Shown here: in pieces, positions 35,961 to 47,110 of the stretch | Layout of the letters: each line of letters opens with the position of its first letter | Position numbering within the stretch: the stretch's first letter is position 1 | Assembly (NCBI GenBank): GCA_002914805.1 | Contig: JXTB01000002.1 | Coordinates: 1,383,675-1,447,674, forward strand | Reading direction: 5' to 3' | Length of the DNA stretch: 64,000 nucleotides | DNA from: Parasponia andersonii | Lineage: Eukaryota; Streptophyta; Magnoliopsida; Rosales; Cannabaceae | Program-made: the position numbers and the translations under genes | The notes under the pieces: generated by a model | What the model was told of the DNA's origin: nothing | What the model saw: only the letters and a program-made list of their open reading frames with translations | The model's database searches: none

Positions 35961-37993
35961 ACATGTTCATGACAGCAAAACGAATTCCCTTTCATCATGT
36001 TAATATATATATGTTAACATGTACAAATAATTCATCTTCTCTTTTTATTTTTTTTTATCTTGAGCGTAAATAATACCACTTTCAGAGATAACCTTTTATA
36101 CTTGAACTTGTTTAAAATGTTGTTAAGGGTAAAACTCAGTAACTCACCAATCAATTTGAAATGATCTTTGACCACCTTAAATGCTTGAACTTGTTGTTCT
36201 TGAGCTTGAAGTTTGACTGTTCGTGGAGGAAAAACTTGAGTAGTGTTACATTTCTACTTCTAGAAAGAGCAAGTATAAGACAGTAAGAAACCTTATCTCC
36301 CTTTATATATATACCGTTTATGGGTGTGACATCTTAATGTCCTTACAATAGAGAGTAGATAGTACATTAGGTAGTACAGCACTGGTTAGCAAGTACTACA
36401 TTAGTAGCTATTTTCATTAGTATTTATATAATGATGTCATGACATTGCTCAATAATCCCTCAATTTTTGGGATTGCTTCTGTTCCTTCATTTTTTTGAGA
36501 GATTTTAATTGCTTTCTTCTTTTAATTTAGAATTCGAGCTCGCCGTAGCCATCTCGATCGGCCATACGTGACCACCTTCGCTGTGCACCCACCTCAGCCA
36601 TATATATATATATGCCTACCTAGACCAATATGACCGTGTTGGTTGTATGTTTACCTCGGCCTTGTGTGCACCTCGATCGGCCATACGACTACGTACCTTG
36701 GCCATGTGACGTTGGTCATATGTGCAACTCGGCCATATAACAACGTTGGTAATAAATGTCTGCCTTGGCCATATGTCTAACTCGGCTATATGCATGTGCA
36801 CCTCGTCGAAATGACCACCTCGGTCATGTGTGCCATTCGTCTACCTCAGCAAAAAGTGCAGCTCGGTCAAATGTCTACCTCAAGCGTAGATAATACCATG
36901 GTATGCTTCTGATTATATTTTCATGTAGGGATGCTGAGTACCTATATTCTAATATGATTTGCTCATTTTGGAATTGAGAAATTTTCATCATGATTTACTG
37001 GTTTGGTTTTCTTGTCTAGTTAAATTGTGGCTCCTAATTCTTGTTTAATTAGTTGTCTACATTTAAGAATAATAAGGTTAACCCCTTCAGAAAAAAAAAA
37101 AAAAAAACCAAAGAAAGAAAGAAAGAAAGAAAGCAGTATGAAAAAAAATTAAAAAAGAAAAAAAGAAAGACGCCCTCAAAGATAACGTAAACTACAGAGA
37201 ACCTTGCAAGCATTCAGTATTAATTTAAGCAAACCTCTCCGAGTGCCGTGCTTTTGAAAGGAATAAATATTTCTCAACGGCTAATTATAAACTGAGCAAG
37301 GAAGTACTCAAAAGATATCGCAATAAAAAGATTCGCAAAGGCTAGTTTTTATATTATTCTTGATTGCTAACATGTGTATAAAAGTTGCAAGTTGACCTTT
37401 TGCATGTTATCTCTTCTTCTGTCCCAATAGTGTATTGTATTTCGCTTCGAAATTGTTTTTTTCCTGTTATATTAAGCCGCGCGTAACCAATTATTCAAAC
37501 TCTATAACTGAAATTTGGTTTCTTTTTCTCTTTCTTTCTTTCTTTCATTTTTTTTTTCGGATATAGGTTTAAAACAAAATATTTTCTCTTTGACATTTAG
37601 AGGTTCAGCGTGGGATGTAAAATAAAGAGAAATAATTCAAATTTTGCACCAAATTTTAAAAGAAGTACTAGCATTATATATCGCTTTGAAATTTTTAATA
37701 TAGATGGCATCCCACCTTAAAATAATATGTAACATTGATTCGTCACATTTTTCTTATTTTAATTTTTTTTAGTGCAAATTGGTTCAAGTAAAATAAAAGT
37801 TGATTGATCAAAAGTAAATAAAAAAATAAAAGTTGATAATATTGAAGACTAGAAAATTTTAAAAGCAACGTACATTAGGGCAGTTTTTCATTTATCATTG
37901 ATTAAGCTAATATTGCCGGCCGGCTGAAAACTTAATTAATACAACACATTAATTTATTTATTAATTAAGGGCAGAATCCAGTAGCTAGCAGTA
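34724..37993. other. Intergenic DNA with microsatellites
   Basis: No gene is supported. Contents: (AT)n runs at about 35095-35111 and 35917-35957, a GAAA repeat at about 37105-37132 and a TTTC repeat at about 37520-37546. The minisatellite at 36538-36890 is listed separately. The part just below 37994 is the downstream flank of the amine oxidase fragment. Confidence 0.55.
36538..36890. repeat. Degenerate minisatellite of an ACCTCGGCCATATG-like unit
   Basis: About a dozen diverged units of roughly 18-25 bp built on (A/G)CCT(C/T)GGCCATATG(T/A) follow each other, for example CTCGATCGGCCATACG twice, ACTCGGCCATAT, CCTTGGCCATATGT and ACCTCGGTCATGTG. The block is clearly richer in G+C than the AT-rich surroundings. 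A similar 20-mer stands on each outer side: TGAGCGTAAATAATACCACT at 36061-36080 and CAAGCGTAGATAATACCATG at 36881-36900. Confidence 0.7.
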
Positions 37994-38871
37994 CTAGTGA
38001 TGGGTGGTGCAATTAGGCCATGGAGCATGCTTAGGATAAACCACTTTACGCACCGGATTGCTTTCGAAAAAATTGGTAGGTCGGAGCTCAAATCCACCGC
38101 TCAGAGTTGGCATTATCGGAAATTCTTCTTGGCTAGGGACATGATGAAATCCAATGGTGTGCCACAATACTAGGTCCTTGTTCTCAATACTCCTATTCCT
38201 GCATTAAATAAACAAAGATTATAAATATTAAACATAAATAAATCATTATAATCATGTGGAAATTAAGTATTTTTCAGTTTGCAATGATATAAATTGAGCA
38301 TAAATGTAACATTATATGTGAATATATACCTGAGAGTCCATATTTCTATGTTATCTTCTCCGTGACTTTGGTCAACAAATTTTCCTCCTGCCCATTTTTC
38401 AGACTTGTTATAAGGGGTAACCCAAACATCATAATTTGTGAAGGCAGCCCGGATTTGAGAGTACTCATCATCGGATAGCAGAGGAATTGAGGCCGGTCCG
38501 GGGATCAAACGGTAACCAATAGGGTTTCCCACTTTGGTTTTCTTATTAGGATTTATCACTGCCAACTGTGATGGTCTTGAGCCCCATATTACAATTCTAG
38601 CATCCAGTTCGGTTTTAATCGTGTCAGTCTCGGTTGTCCAGTAACTCTTCCTTGGCGAAATATCGTCACTATTTTGTTTAGTCACTAAACTAGTCATCAA
38701 TAAGGAATTGGCTTCGTCATCCACATCAAGGTCTAGATAATAGTTCAAGAAGTGATCGTGATGTATGCCAACACTATTTTCTGCTAGGAATGCGCCATAA
38801 ACATCTTCCTTTATTTGATCTTTGTGAGTGTACGTTACTCCCTTAATTTCTAGCACTCCTGTTAGTCCAAC
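37994..38871 (-). pseudogene. Copper amine oxidase 2, 3' fragment (exons 4 and 5 only)
   Basis: Exon 4 is 38330-38871 and exon 5 is 37994-38198, with GT-AG borders, phases and lengths (542 and 205 bp) like those of the complete gene at 19074-23067 (539 and 205 bp). Both are open and close to the first copy: VGLTGVLEIKGVTYTHKDQI, the copper motif [15 protein letters not shown], the [11 protein letters not shown] part, and [20 protein letters not shown] to TTHH. Exons 1-3, with the signal peptide, catalytic Asp and TPQ Tyr, are not found up to 64000. Beyond 38871 only about 750 bp of unrelated DNA precede a gap and a retrotransposon. Either the gene was truncated, or intron 3 has grown past the window. 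I favour truncation. Confidence 0.85.
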
Positions 38872-39626
38872 CTGTTTACATAGAATCACGTGCAAAGTAT
38901 TATGGGCTCGCGGGCAATGTGCATGATTTTTCGAAGACAGTGAATAGTACAGGTACCAATTTTTACGATTACTCTACTTGAAGTTCACCAATATGGCAGT
39001 ATTTCTTTTGATTTTTTCTTTCACAACTTGGTGCATGATTGCTTTCTTTGCACTAAACAAAAGATGCCGCCCACCATTGCATTTTTCTCCCACATGGGAT
39101 TACGTGGGCCCCACAAGAGGACCCCTCACGTGTCGGGTTCACTTCAATATTTGGAGAAGTGTGGCTAGAATAAAAGACGTGAAATCACTGTTTTTTTTTT
39201 TTTTTTCTTTCAAAAGCTAAAAACTAAAGTTATTAAAGAACATTATCAAACAAGACAAGAATAAATTTTAAAAGAGTATTTAACACTTCATTTTTCATTT
39301 TCTTTCAGACTTAATTTTAATTAATAAATGTCCATAAGTTTTAAAAATATATATAAATTTTCATAATAAATATACCAGTAAAGTTAATTTTATACTAATG
39401 CATATCTCAATTTAGAAATATTAAAACTAATATACATATAAAAATAATGAACTCAGTTAAAAACAATTAGAATGAAGTACTAAAAAAAATAAACAATACT
39501 TATACAAAAAAATTAGAAACAAAATAATTATGAAACAAGAATTTTTCTTCCATGATCACGATTATACATGTGTTTTTTGGTTATATACATAAAACCCAAG
39601 AAGTCGTCATGATTAAAAAAAAAAAA
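38872..39626. other. Flank of the amine oxidase fragment, no exon found
   Basis: Up to the gap I find no match to exon 3 (no NYDY-coding stretch) on the minus strand. There is an A+T-rich run and a 16-base T run at 39190-39206. Around 39080-39130 there is a CCCACATGGGATTACGTGGG-like G+C island of unknown origin. Confidence 0.5.
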
Positions 39627-39760
39627 NNNNNNNNNNNNNNNNNNNNNNNNNNNNNNNNNNNNNNNNNNNNNNNNNNNNNNNNNNNNNNNNNNNNNNNNNN
39701 NNNNNNNNNNNNNNNNNNNNNNNNNNNNNNNNNNNNNNNNNNNNNNNNNNNNNNNNNNNN
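39627..39760. other. Assembly gap (134 N)
   Basis: A run of N between the amine oxidase fragment and the Tekay-like element. Confidence 1.
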
Positions 39761-39881
39761 ATGCTAGCTAGCGAAGCCAATTTTAATTATGTTAATTTTG
39801 TGACTTTAAATATTGATTATTTTGTGTGGTTAAAAACACTACCTCAAATGGCGAAATAAATAGTGTAAAAAGAGTTGGTAT

Positions 39882-42056
39882 TGTAAAAACCCGGAATTTT
39901 CGAGAGTCATTTTACCAATTTTCCGGATATAATATTGTGGGGATTAATTTGCAAAAGTTTTGTGCAGAGGGACTAAATTGCAAATTTTAGGGGACTAGAT
40001 TGATAGAAATTTGAAATTTTGGGACTTATGTGTAATTTTTAAAAAATTGCACAGCCCATTCAAAACAGGCCACGTGGCCTGTTCACTCACCTCTCTCTCT
40101 CTCTCTTCTCTCTTCTTCCCCAACCATTCTCTCTCTTCTCTCTCGGCCGCACCACCGCAGGACGCCGCAGGACTGCCACCGCTGGCCACCATCCGCCTGC
40201 GCCACCGACCGGCGAAGGTATCCCGTGTCGCCCCGAAGCTCCACCGCCTATCCCTGGTCGCCGCCGCTGCCTGCATCGCTAGAAATCTCCAACGAGGCCG
40301 AATCGGTTATTTCGTCACCGGCGATGATTCCAACCACCGTTCGACCTCCAACCAGTCCCGTTGGATTCGTCTCATCTCAAGGATCATCAAGGTATATATA
40401 TCTCAACCCCATTTTGTCCGGATTGAAAGTTGCCATTTTTGGGCATTTCGAGTTTATGGTTGTAGTTTTTGATCCGACCGTTGGATTATGTTTTTGAGTT
40501 CATTTTTGGAATGTACTCGGAAAATGGAGAAGTTTCATATATATATATTGTGTTGTTTGGTGATCGACACGAAAATCGAGATCAGACGGTCGATATTTTA
40601 TCTCGTTTTGCGTGCCACCGGTCCGGTGTGGGCCCGGACTAGAATTGGACAAATTATATGTCTAACCTAGCTATTTTGGGTACTAGGAATTCAGCGAAGA
40701 GGTCCGTTTGCGAAATTGAAGCTCCGGTAAGAAGTTGACTTTTTGCAAGAGGACGATCGAGGGCTTGGAATTGGTTCCCGACTCTCCGGGCGATCGTCAA
40801 CGATACCTTGAGGACTCAATAGCGTGGTATCGCTATTCCGGTGAGGTAGGGGTTTAGTTACCTTTGTTTTATACCGTTTTGAGTTAGAACTTATTTTCTG
40901 CAGCAGATAAGAACAAGTGTGTTTTTAATGATTTGAATTATATTTGATGGAATCTAGTTGTACGATATATATTGTACTGTTCTGGGAATTTGCTGTGGGC
41001 AGGTTCAAAAATAGGGCCGTTACGCTGCCCTTTTTATCTATAAAACCCTATTATGCATGTTTTACTGAAAAACCAGAGTACAATAGTTTTTACACTTCAG
41101 TTTTAGATTGTATGTGTCATAGAATCATACATGAGCACCGTGTTAGCATCGTGGGTTTTACAGTGTGGCGCTACATGCCCCACCGTCAGTGAAAATCCGT
41201 AAACTCACGCGGAATTTTGTTCTTCTGATTACCTCCCCATTTGGCAGGCGTAGGCAATTCGGTTGTCCCTCCAGGTTTGGTAAGCGACACACGGGTGTCC
41301 CCTCCGGGTATGGGCTTAGGTGTCAGGCAGGCTGTTAGGCATACTTAGTGCCATCATCCTGGGTTTCCATAGATGAGAGGATGAGAGCTCATAGATATGG
41401 GTTGATTTGTGTCATGTGCATATGGATTGATGGTTTTGATTACACTGTTTTATATATATAGGCTCCCGGTTTGGATTATATATATATATATGTGTGTGTG
41501 TATGTTTATGATTTGAACTAACTATGCAGGAGTTTTCCATCACTGAACTATTTTTCTTCGAGGTAACTATTTTCCTACTGGGCATTGTATGCTCACCCCC
41601 CTTCTTCCCTTTCTCAGGTGGTGTTCAGTGCGATCTTGGTAATCAGGAGGAGTAAAAGGCCATCTTGACTGTAGTTCATTTCTTGATAATGCTAGAAATC
41701 TACTGTTGCGGTGTTTGGACTGTTTGGGGTTTTTGTATTAGTATTGAACCAAGATTACTACTTTCTATTTTGTCTATAAACTTATGTATGCCATTCTGGG
41801 ATTTAACTTATTATTATAGATGATGATGATGCTTGGACTTATATTTGATTTTCCCGTTTTTCAATTATTATTCGGTCTATAGTTAATGGTGTATACGAAC
41901 TGTGGGAGAGGATCACAGGATGAAATTCCAAATACTTTATCAAAATGGACTATTTACAAAACTAAAACTTTTTAGACACTTTTCAAATAAATCAAGGAAT
42001 TTCCCACCTCTGTGAAATTCCCCTTCTGCCACTGGCCCGGGTTTTGGGTCGTGACA
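39882..42056 (+). repeat. Tekay-like 5' LTR
   Basis: 2175 bp, starting TGTAAAAACCCGGAATTTTC and ending GGGTTTTGGGTCGTGACA, the near-palindromic ends usual for this clade, directly before the primer site. The reading frame at about 40011-40472 inside it is LTR sequence, not a gene. Confidence 0.88.
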
Positions 42057-42062
42057 GAAATT

Positions 42063-42074
42063 GTGGTATCAGAG
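42063..42074 (+). other. Primer binding site, initiator tRNA-Met
   Basis: A perfect TGGTATCAGAGC, six bases after the LTR end. Confidence 0.92.
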
Positions 42075-42188
42075 CTTTGAGCTTAATAACTTGGACGTAT
42101 CGTCATTACACTAGACTGAAGTTATTTTATGACAAGCATGCATTATTATCTCACTAACAGCTCGGCATATTGTTTCAGACTTGTAAGG

Positions 42189-43582
42189 ATGCCTCCTAGA
42201 ATAGTTCTGAGGCACCAGCCGGGTGCCGAACCTCCTCAACGTCCAGATTTCTCTCATCTGATTGAGGTAATGCAGCAGGCATTTGCCCAGATGAGCAACC
42301 CAAACTATTAGCCTCCAGCTCCAAGGGCACGTCAGCTGGATCAGTCAGATTACCTCCAGCGATTCATGTGCCTCCAGCCAGGGCAATTTTACGGGAGACC
42401 AGATCCTCTCGTGGCAATTACTTGGTTGCGTAAGATAGAGAGGCATTTTCGGTCCCTTGGTGCTCCGGTAGAGTTTTAGGCAATCTTTGTCGTTACCTGT
42501 CTGTCTGGGAGTGCCATTCGTTAGTGGGAGACTGTGGAGTGGATGCAGGATGTTGTGGGTCTTACTTGGGAAGGCTTTGAGCGGATTTTCAGGGCTCAGT
42601 ATGCCAATGAGGATCAACAGGATGAGATTATGAATCGGTTTGAGACTTTGGTCCAAGGTAACAGAACGGTGAATGAGTACCTGATTGAGTTCACTGAGTT
42701 GGCAAGTGTTGCCCTCGACCCAGGTACGAGTGAGAAGTCTCGAGTTGTAAAGTTCAGGAGTCGTCTGAATCGGAACATTTTCAACAGAATTGACACTCAG
42801 ACTTTCCATACTCTTCTTGAGATTGTAGTAGCTACCTAGCGGGCAGAGGCCATCGAAGAAAGTTTGGATTCCAGGAGGAACCAGCAGAGTGGAAATGACA
42901 GGAAAGCCACCAGAAGAAACCAGGGGTAGTGGTCAGCCTAGGGTACTCCGAGCAGTGGGAGCTTGAACAGTAGTGGTTCGTCTGGGGATGGCAGAGTATG
43001 TCCTTATGGAAGATGTTTTGTTTGTGGCCAACCAAGTCACCGGAAGAAATAGTGTCCTACTCGCCTGCAGAAATCTCCTCTTTCTCAACCGCAGGGGAGC
43101 CAGTCAGGTTCTGTTCCTTATCAGAACACTCAGGCAAGGCCGCAACAGTCACAGAGTGCTTCACAGACTTTTACTTCCCCTCAGCCTTATCAGCATCAGT
43201 ACCGCCCTCAGGGTTACACTCAGAATTTTCAGACTCCTCAGGCCTCAGGGAGTCAGGGTGGGCGTAGATATGGCAGTAGTGGTCCAGGATCCAGCAGTAG
43301 CTGACCTGGTCAGGGGAGAGGTAACAAAGGGAAAGGAAAGGTGACTGGCCAAGCCTATGCTTTTACTCGAGTCGACGACACTCAGGATTGCACCGGTCAA
43401 GGTGTTGTTGACGATATGATCTTTATTTCACACTCTTGGGCATACGTTTTGTTTGATACTGGTGCATCCCATGCATTCATATCCTTATTGTTTGCTCAAC
43501 TGTTAGGGTTAGAATTTTCTGATTTGGATTATGTATTGACATTGGGTACACATTTGAGAGGAATGGCTAATGTGTCTAGTGT
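42189..43582 (+). mobile_element. Tekay gag and protease start (fossil), first assembled copy
   Basis: It begins MPPRIVLRHQPGAEPPQRPD. The gag core includes ERIFRAQYANEDQQDEIMNRF and VNEYLIEFTELA; a knuckle CPYGRCFVCGQPSHRKK lies at about 42995-43040, followed by a Gln/Pro/Ser-rich spacer. The protease motif LFDTGASHAFIS is at about 43450-43485. The region is broken. Confidence 0.85.
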
Positions 43583-43583
43583 N
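43583..43583. other. Single-N contig join
   Basis: One N sits exactly where the sequence jumps back 1590 bp and repeats. It looks like a join of two overlapping contig ends. Confidence 0.95.
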
Positions 43584-45172
43584 AAGGAATTTCCCACCTC
43601 TGTGAAATTCCCCTTCTGCCACTGGCCCGGGTTTTGGGTCGTGACAGAAATTGTGGTATCAGAGCTTTGAGCTTAATAACTTGGACGTATCGTCATTACA
43701 CTAGACTGAAGTTATTTTATGACAAGCATGCATTATTATCTCACTAACAGCTCGGCATATTGTTTCAGACTTGTAAGGATGCCTCCTAGAATAGTTCTGA
43801 GGCACCAGCCGGGTGCCGAACCTCCTCAACGTCCAGATTTCTCTCATCTGATTGAGGTAATGCAGCAGGCATTTGCCCAGATGAGCAACCCAAACTATTA
43901 GCCTCCAGCTCCAAGGGCACGTCAGCTGGATCAGTCAGATTACCTCCAGCGATTCATGTGCCTCCAGCCAGGGCAATTTTACGGGAGACCAGATCCTCTC
44001 GTGGCAATTACTTGGTTGCGTAAGATAGAGAGGCATTTTCGGTCCCTTGGTGCTCCGGTAGAGTTTTAGGCAATCTTTGTCGTTACCTGTCTGTCTGGGA
44101 GTGCCATTCGTTAGTGGGAGACTGTGGAGTGGATGCAGGATGTTGTGGGTCTTACTTGGGAAGGCTTTGAGCGGATTTTCAGGGCTCAGTATGCCAATGA
44201 GGATCAACAGGATGAGATTATGAATCGGTTTGAGACTTTGGTCCAAGGTAACAGAACGGTGAATGAGTACCTGATTGAGTTCACTGAGTTGGCAAGTGTT
44301 GCCCTCGACCCAGGTACGAGTGAGAAGTCTCGAGTTGTAAAGTTCAGGAGTCGTCTGAATCGGAACATTTTCAACAGAATTGACACTCAGACTTTCCATA
44401 CTCTTCTTGAGATTGTAGTAGCTACCTAGCGGGCAGAGGCCATCGAAGAAAGTTTGGATTCCAGGAGGAACCAGCAGAGTGGAAATGACAGGAAAGCCAC
44501 CAGAAGAAACCAGGGGTAGTGGTCAGCCTAGGGTACTCCGAGCAGTGGGAGCTTGAACAGTAGTGGTTCGTCTGGGGATGGCAGAGTATGTCCTTATGGA
44601 AGATGTTTTGTTTGTGGCCAACCAAGTCACCGGAAGAAATAGTGTCCTACTCGCCTGCAGAAATCTCCTCTTTCTCAACCGCAGGGGAGCCAGTCAGGTT
44701 CTGTTCCTTATCAGAACACTCAGGCAAGGCCGCAACAGTCACAGAGTGCTTCACAGACTTTTACTTCCCCTCAGCCTTATCAGCATCAGTACCGCCCTCA
44801 GGGTTACACTCAGAATTTTCAGACTCCTCAGGCCTCAGGGAGTCAGGGTGGGCGTAGATATGGCAGTAGTGGTCCAGGATCCAGCAGTAGCTGACCTGGT
44901 CAGGGGAGAGGTAACAAAGGGAAAGGAAAGGTGACTGGCCAAGCCTATGCTTTTACTCGAGTCGACGACACTCAGGATTGCACCGGTCAAGGTGTTGTTG
45001 ACGATATGATCTTTATTTCACACTCTTGGGCATACGTTTTGTTTGATACTGGTGCATCCCATGCATTCATATCCTTATTGTTTGCTCAACTGTTAGGGTT
45101 AGAATTTTCTGATTTGGATTATGTATTGACATTGGGTACACATTTGAGAGGAATGGCTAATGTGTCTAGTGT
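43584..45172 (+). repeat. Exact second copy of 41994-43582 (probable assembly artefact)
   Basis: Every base I compared in the 1589-bp block agrees with 41994-43582 at offset 1590, including the LTR end, primer site, gag and protease start. The second copy continues into the rest of protease and reverse transcriptase, while the first ends at the N. A true tandem duplication would rarely be this exact and end exactly at an N. Confidence 0.93.
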
Positions 45173-46311
45173 GTGTAAGACTTGTCGGGTTGTAGTTGGT
45201 GATAGGAAGCTTCTTGCTTATTTGATTGTGTTGCCGATGGGACAGTATGACGTAATACTCGGTATGGATTGGTTGTCGAAATATCGAGCCATTGTGGATT
45301 GTCACACAAAGCGAGTGACTCTTTTTCCTAGCGATGGATATCCTATTGTCTATCAGGCTGGGATGAGTCCGTTGAAGCCTAGTCCTGTTCTGAAAGCGTG
45401 CATGGGTAGAAGAAAGAAACTTGAGTGTTATGGGAACTTATTTGCCATGGATGGCGAAGTGAGGACAGACGATCAAGACCCATGGATTCCGGTAGTGTGT
45501 GAGTATTCGGAGGTATTTCCTGAAGACTTACCGAGGTTACCACCTGATAGGGAGATCGAGTTCTGTATTGAGCTAGTTCCTGGAGCTTAGCCAATTTCTA
45601 TTCCATCCTATCGCATGGCACCTGCTAAGATGGAAGAATTAAGAGAACAGTTGGACGATTTGCTTTCCAAAGACTTTATTCGCAGTAGCACTTCTCCTTG
45701 GGGTGCTCCTGTTTTGTTTGCGAAGAAAGCTGATGATTCGTCGAGACTTTGTGTGGATTACCGGAAGTTGAACCAGTTGACAGTAAAGAACAAGTATCCT
45801 TTGCCAAGGATAGATGAGTTGTTTGATCAACTAGGTGGTTTAAGGTTCTTCTCTAAGATCGATTTGAGATCCAATTATCATTAGTTGAAGATAAGGGAGG
45901 ATGATATACCTAAGACAGCATTCAGAACTCGATATGGTTATTTTGAGTTTCTGGTGATGCCATTTGGTTTGACGAATGCTCCCGCAGCATTTATGGATCT
46001 CATGAATCAGGGTTTCAGGCCGTTTTTGGATCGTTTTATGGTTGTGTTCATTGATGACATCCTGGTATATTCCAAGACACGAGAAGAGCAGACTGAACAT
46101 CTAGGAATAGTACTTAAGACCTTGACAGATCATCAGTTGTATGCCAAGAAATCGAAGTGTGACTTTTGAATGTCAGAAGTGAAGTCCTTGGGTTATGTGA
46201 TTTCTCACGGAGGTATTTCAGTCGATCCCGCTAAGATCGAAGCTGTTCTAGAATGGGAAAGACCAAGAAATGTGACGGAGGTATGTAATTTCCTTGGATT
46301 GGCAGGCTACT
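44970..46311 (+). mobile_element. Tekay protease and reverse transcriptase regions (fossil)
   Basis: Protease continues through GMDWLSKYRAIVDC. Reverse transcriptase motifs follow: [68 protein letters not shown] and the catalytic FIDDILVYS (about 46050), then the FLGLAGYY start of the connection region, where the element breaks off. Confidence 0.88.
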
Positions 46312-46490
46312 ACTTTAACACCCTCAAACCTAGTTGGTCGGACTTTGCTTTAAAACATAACTAGTTAGGCAAGGACGCGTTAAGCCTTCGTAAATTTTTT
46401 TGAAAACTGAGTATTTGAAAGCGAAAAAACTAAAAAGGGCATAAGACTTCATTTTTTTACAATTAAAAATTTTAGAAATAAAATATATTC
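46312..46490. other. Possible start of another LTR at the Tekay breakpoint
   Basis: TTTAACACCCTCAAACC followed by GGTCGGACTTTGC and GACGCGTTAAGCCTTCG looks like the beginning of a plant gypsy LTR (usual start TGTAACACCC). No partner LTR is seen, so this is tentative. Confidence 0.3.
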
Positions 46491-46499
46491 GTATCATGG

Positions 46500-47110
46500 G
46501 AGGAATGGAACTGCAGCTCAGCCAACTTTCAGGAATCTACTGATGCAACTAAAACCTGCATTACAAGAACTATAATGAGCTAACGCTCAGTACATGGAAT
46601 ACTGACCCAAGAAAATGGAGAAAACTGTGGTGTGTTTCTGATGAAGTACATGGAGGCTTTGAGTCTGGGGAAAGATGATTTCCCTCGGGTAATTCGTTAA
46701 AATTCTTTGCTTTATAATTTAATATTTTTCATTTATTTGTATGGGAATTTAGATTAGGTAAGATCTGTTTTCGTTTTAAACATATGCCATCTTACCTTGT
46801 ATGTTGTGTACTACAGTTCTGGCCACAGGACGAGCGTCTACAGATAACACTAGAGATCATTTGACACCCGCTAAATACTCTCAAGGATTTAGTATCAAGT
46901 GAAGTCAAGAATTTTATAACATTCTGCAGGAATAACGAGAGTATTAAATAAGTGGATTGCAAGATGGCAAGCGCTTCATCAAGTATAGTGCATAGCCTAT
47001 CCAAATCGCCTGAAGATCAGAGGTTCTTCACCAAAAAGGCGAAGAAAAAGAACATGATTCCTACCATTGGTTGCAAAACTAGATGCACACCAAAACTTAC
47101 ATAGGTATCC
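46500..47110 (+). pseudogene. Ulp1-like C48 cysteine protease fragment, transposon-type
   Basis: The catalytic Cys region is clear at about 46614-46690: QENGENCGVFLMKYMEALSLG, as in C48 proteases carried by plant transposons. A further stretch at about 46816-47060 (FWPQDERLQITLEI, then KKAKKKN) follows after a probable intron. The N-terminal part with the His and Asp is missing or unrecognisable, and stops occur. It is probably a remnant of a Mutator- or CACTA-type element, independent of the one at 14653-17419. Confidence 0.6.

Larger units (their letters stand above)
39882..46311 (+). mobile_element. Tekay-like Ty3/gypsy chromovirus element (fossil, 3'-truncated, with a false assembly duplication inside)
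   Basis: 5' LTR 39882-42056, primer site 42063-42074, gag from about 42189, protease about 43380-43580 (again 44970-45590), reverse transcriptase 45590-46311. The element stops inside reverse transcriptase at about 46311, where sequence like an LTR start (TTTAACACCCTCAAACC) begins; RNase H, integrase and the 3' LTR are absent. It is broken and truncated. GGTAT at 39877-39881 is the likely left target duplication. Sequence 41994-43582 is repeated base for base at 43584-45172 after a single N, so the real internal part is about 1.6 kb shorter. Confidence 0.88.

Noticed and set aside
36616-36801. Minus-strand frame with repeated WP residues
   Set aside because: It is produced by the minisatellite units and has no independent support.
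43719-44934. Second gag gene of the Tekay-like element
   Set aside because: It is the exact repeat after the single N, almost surely an assembly artefact.
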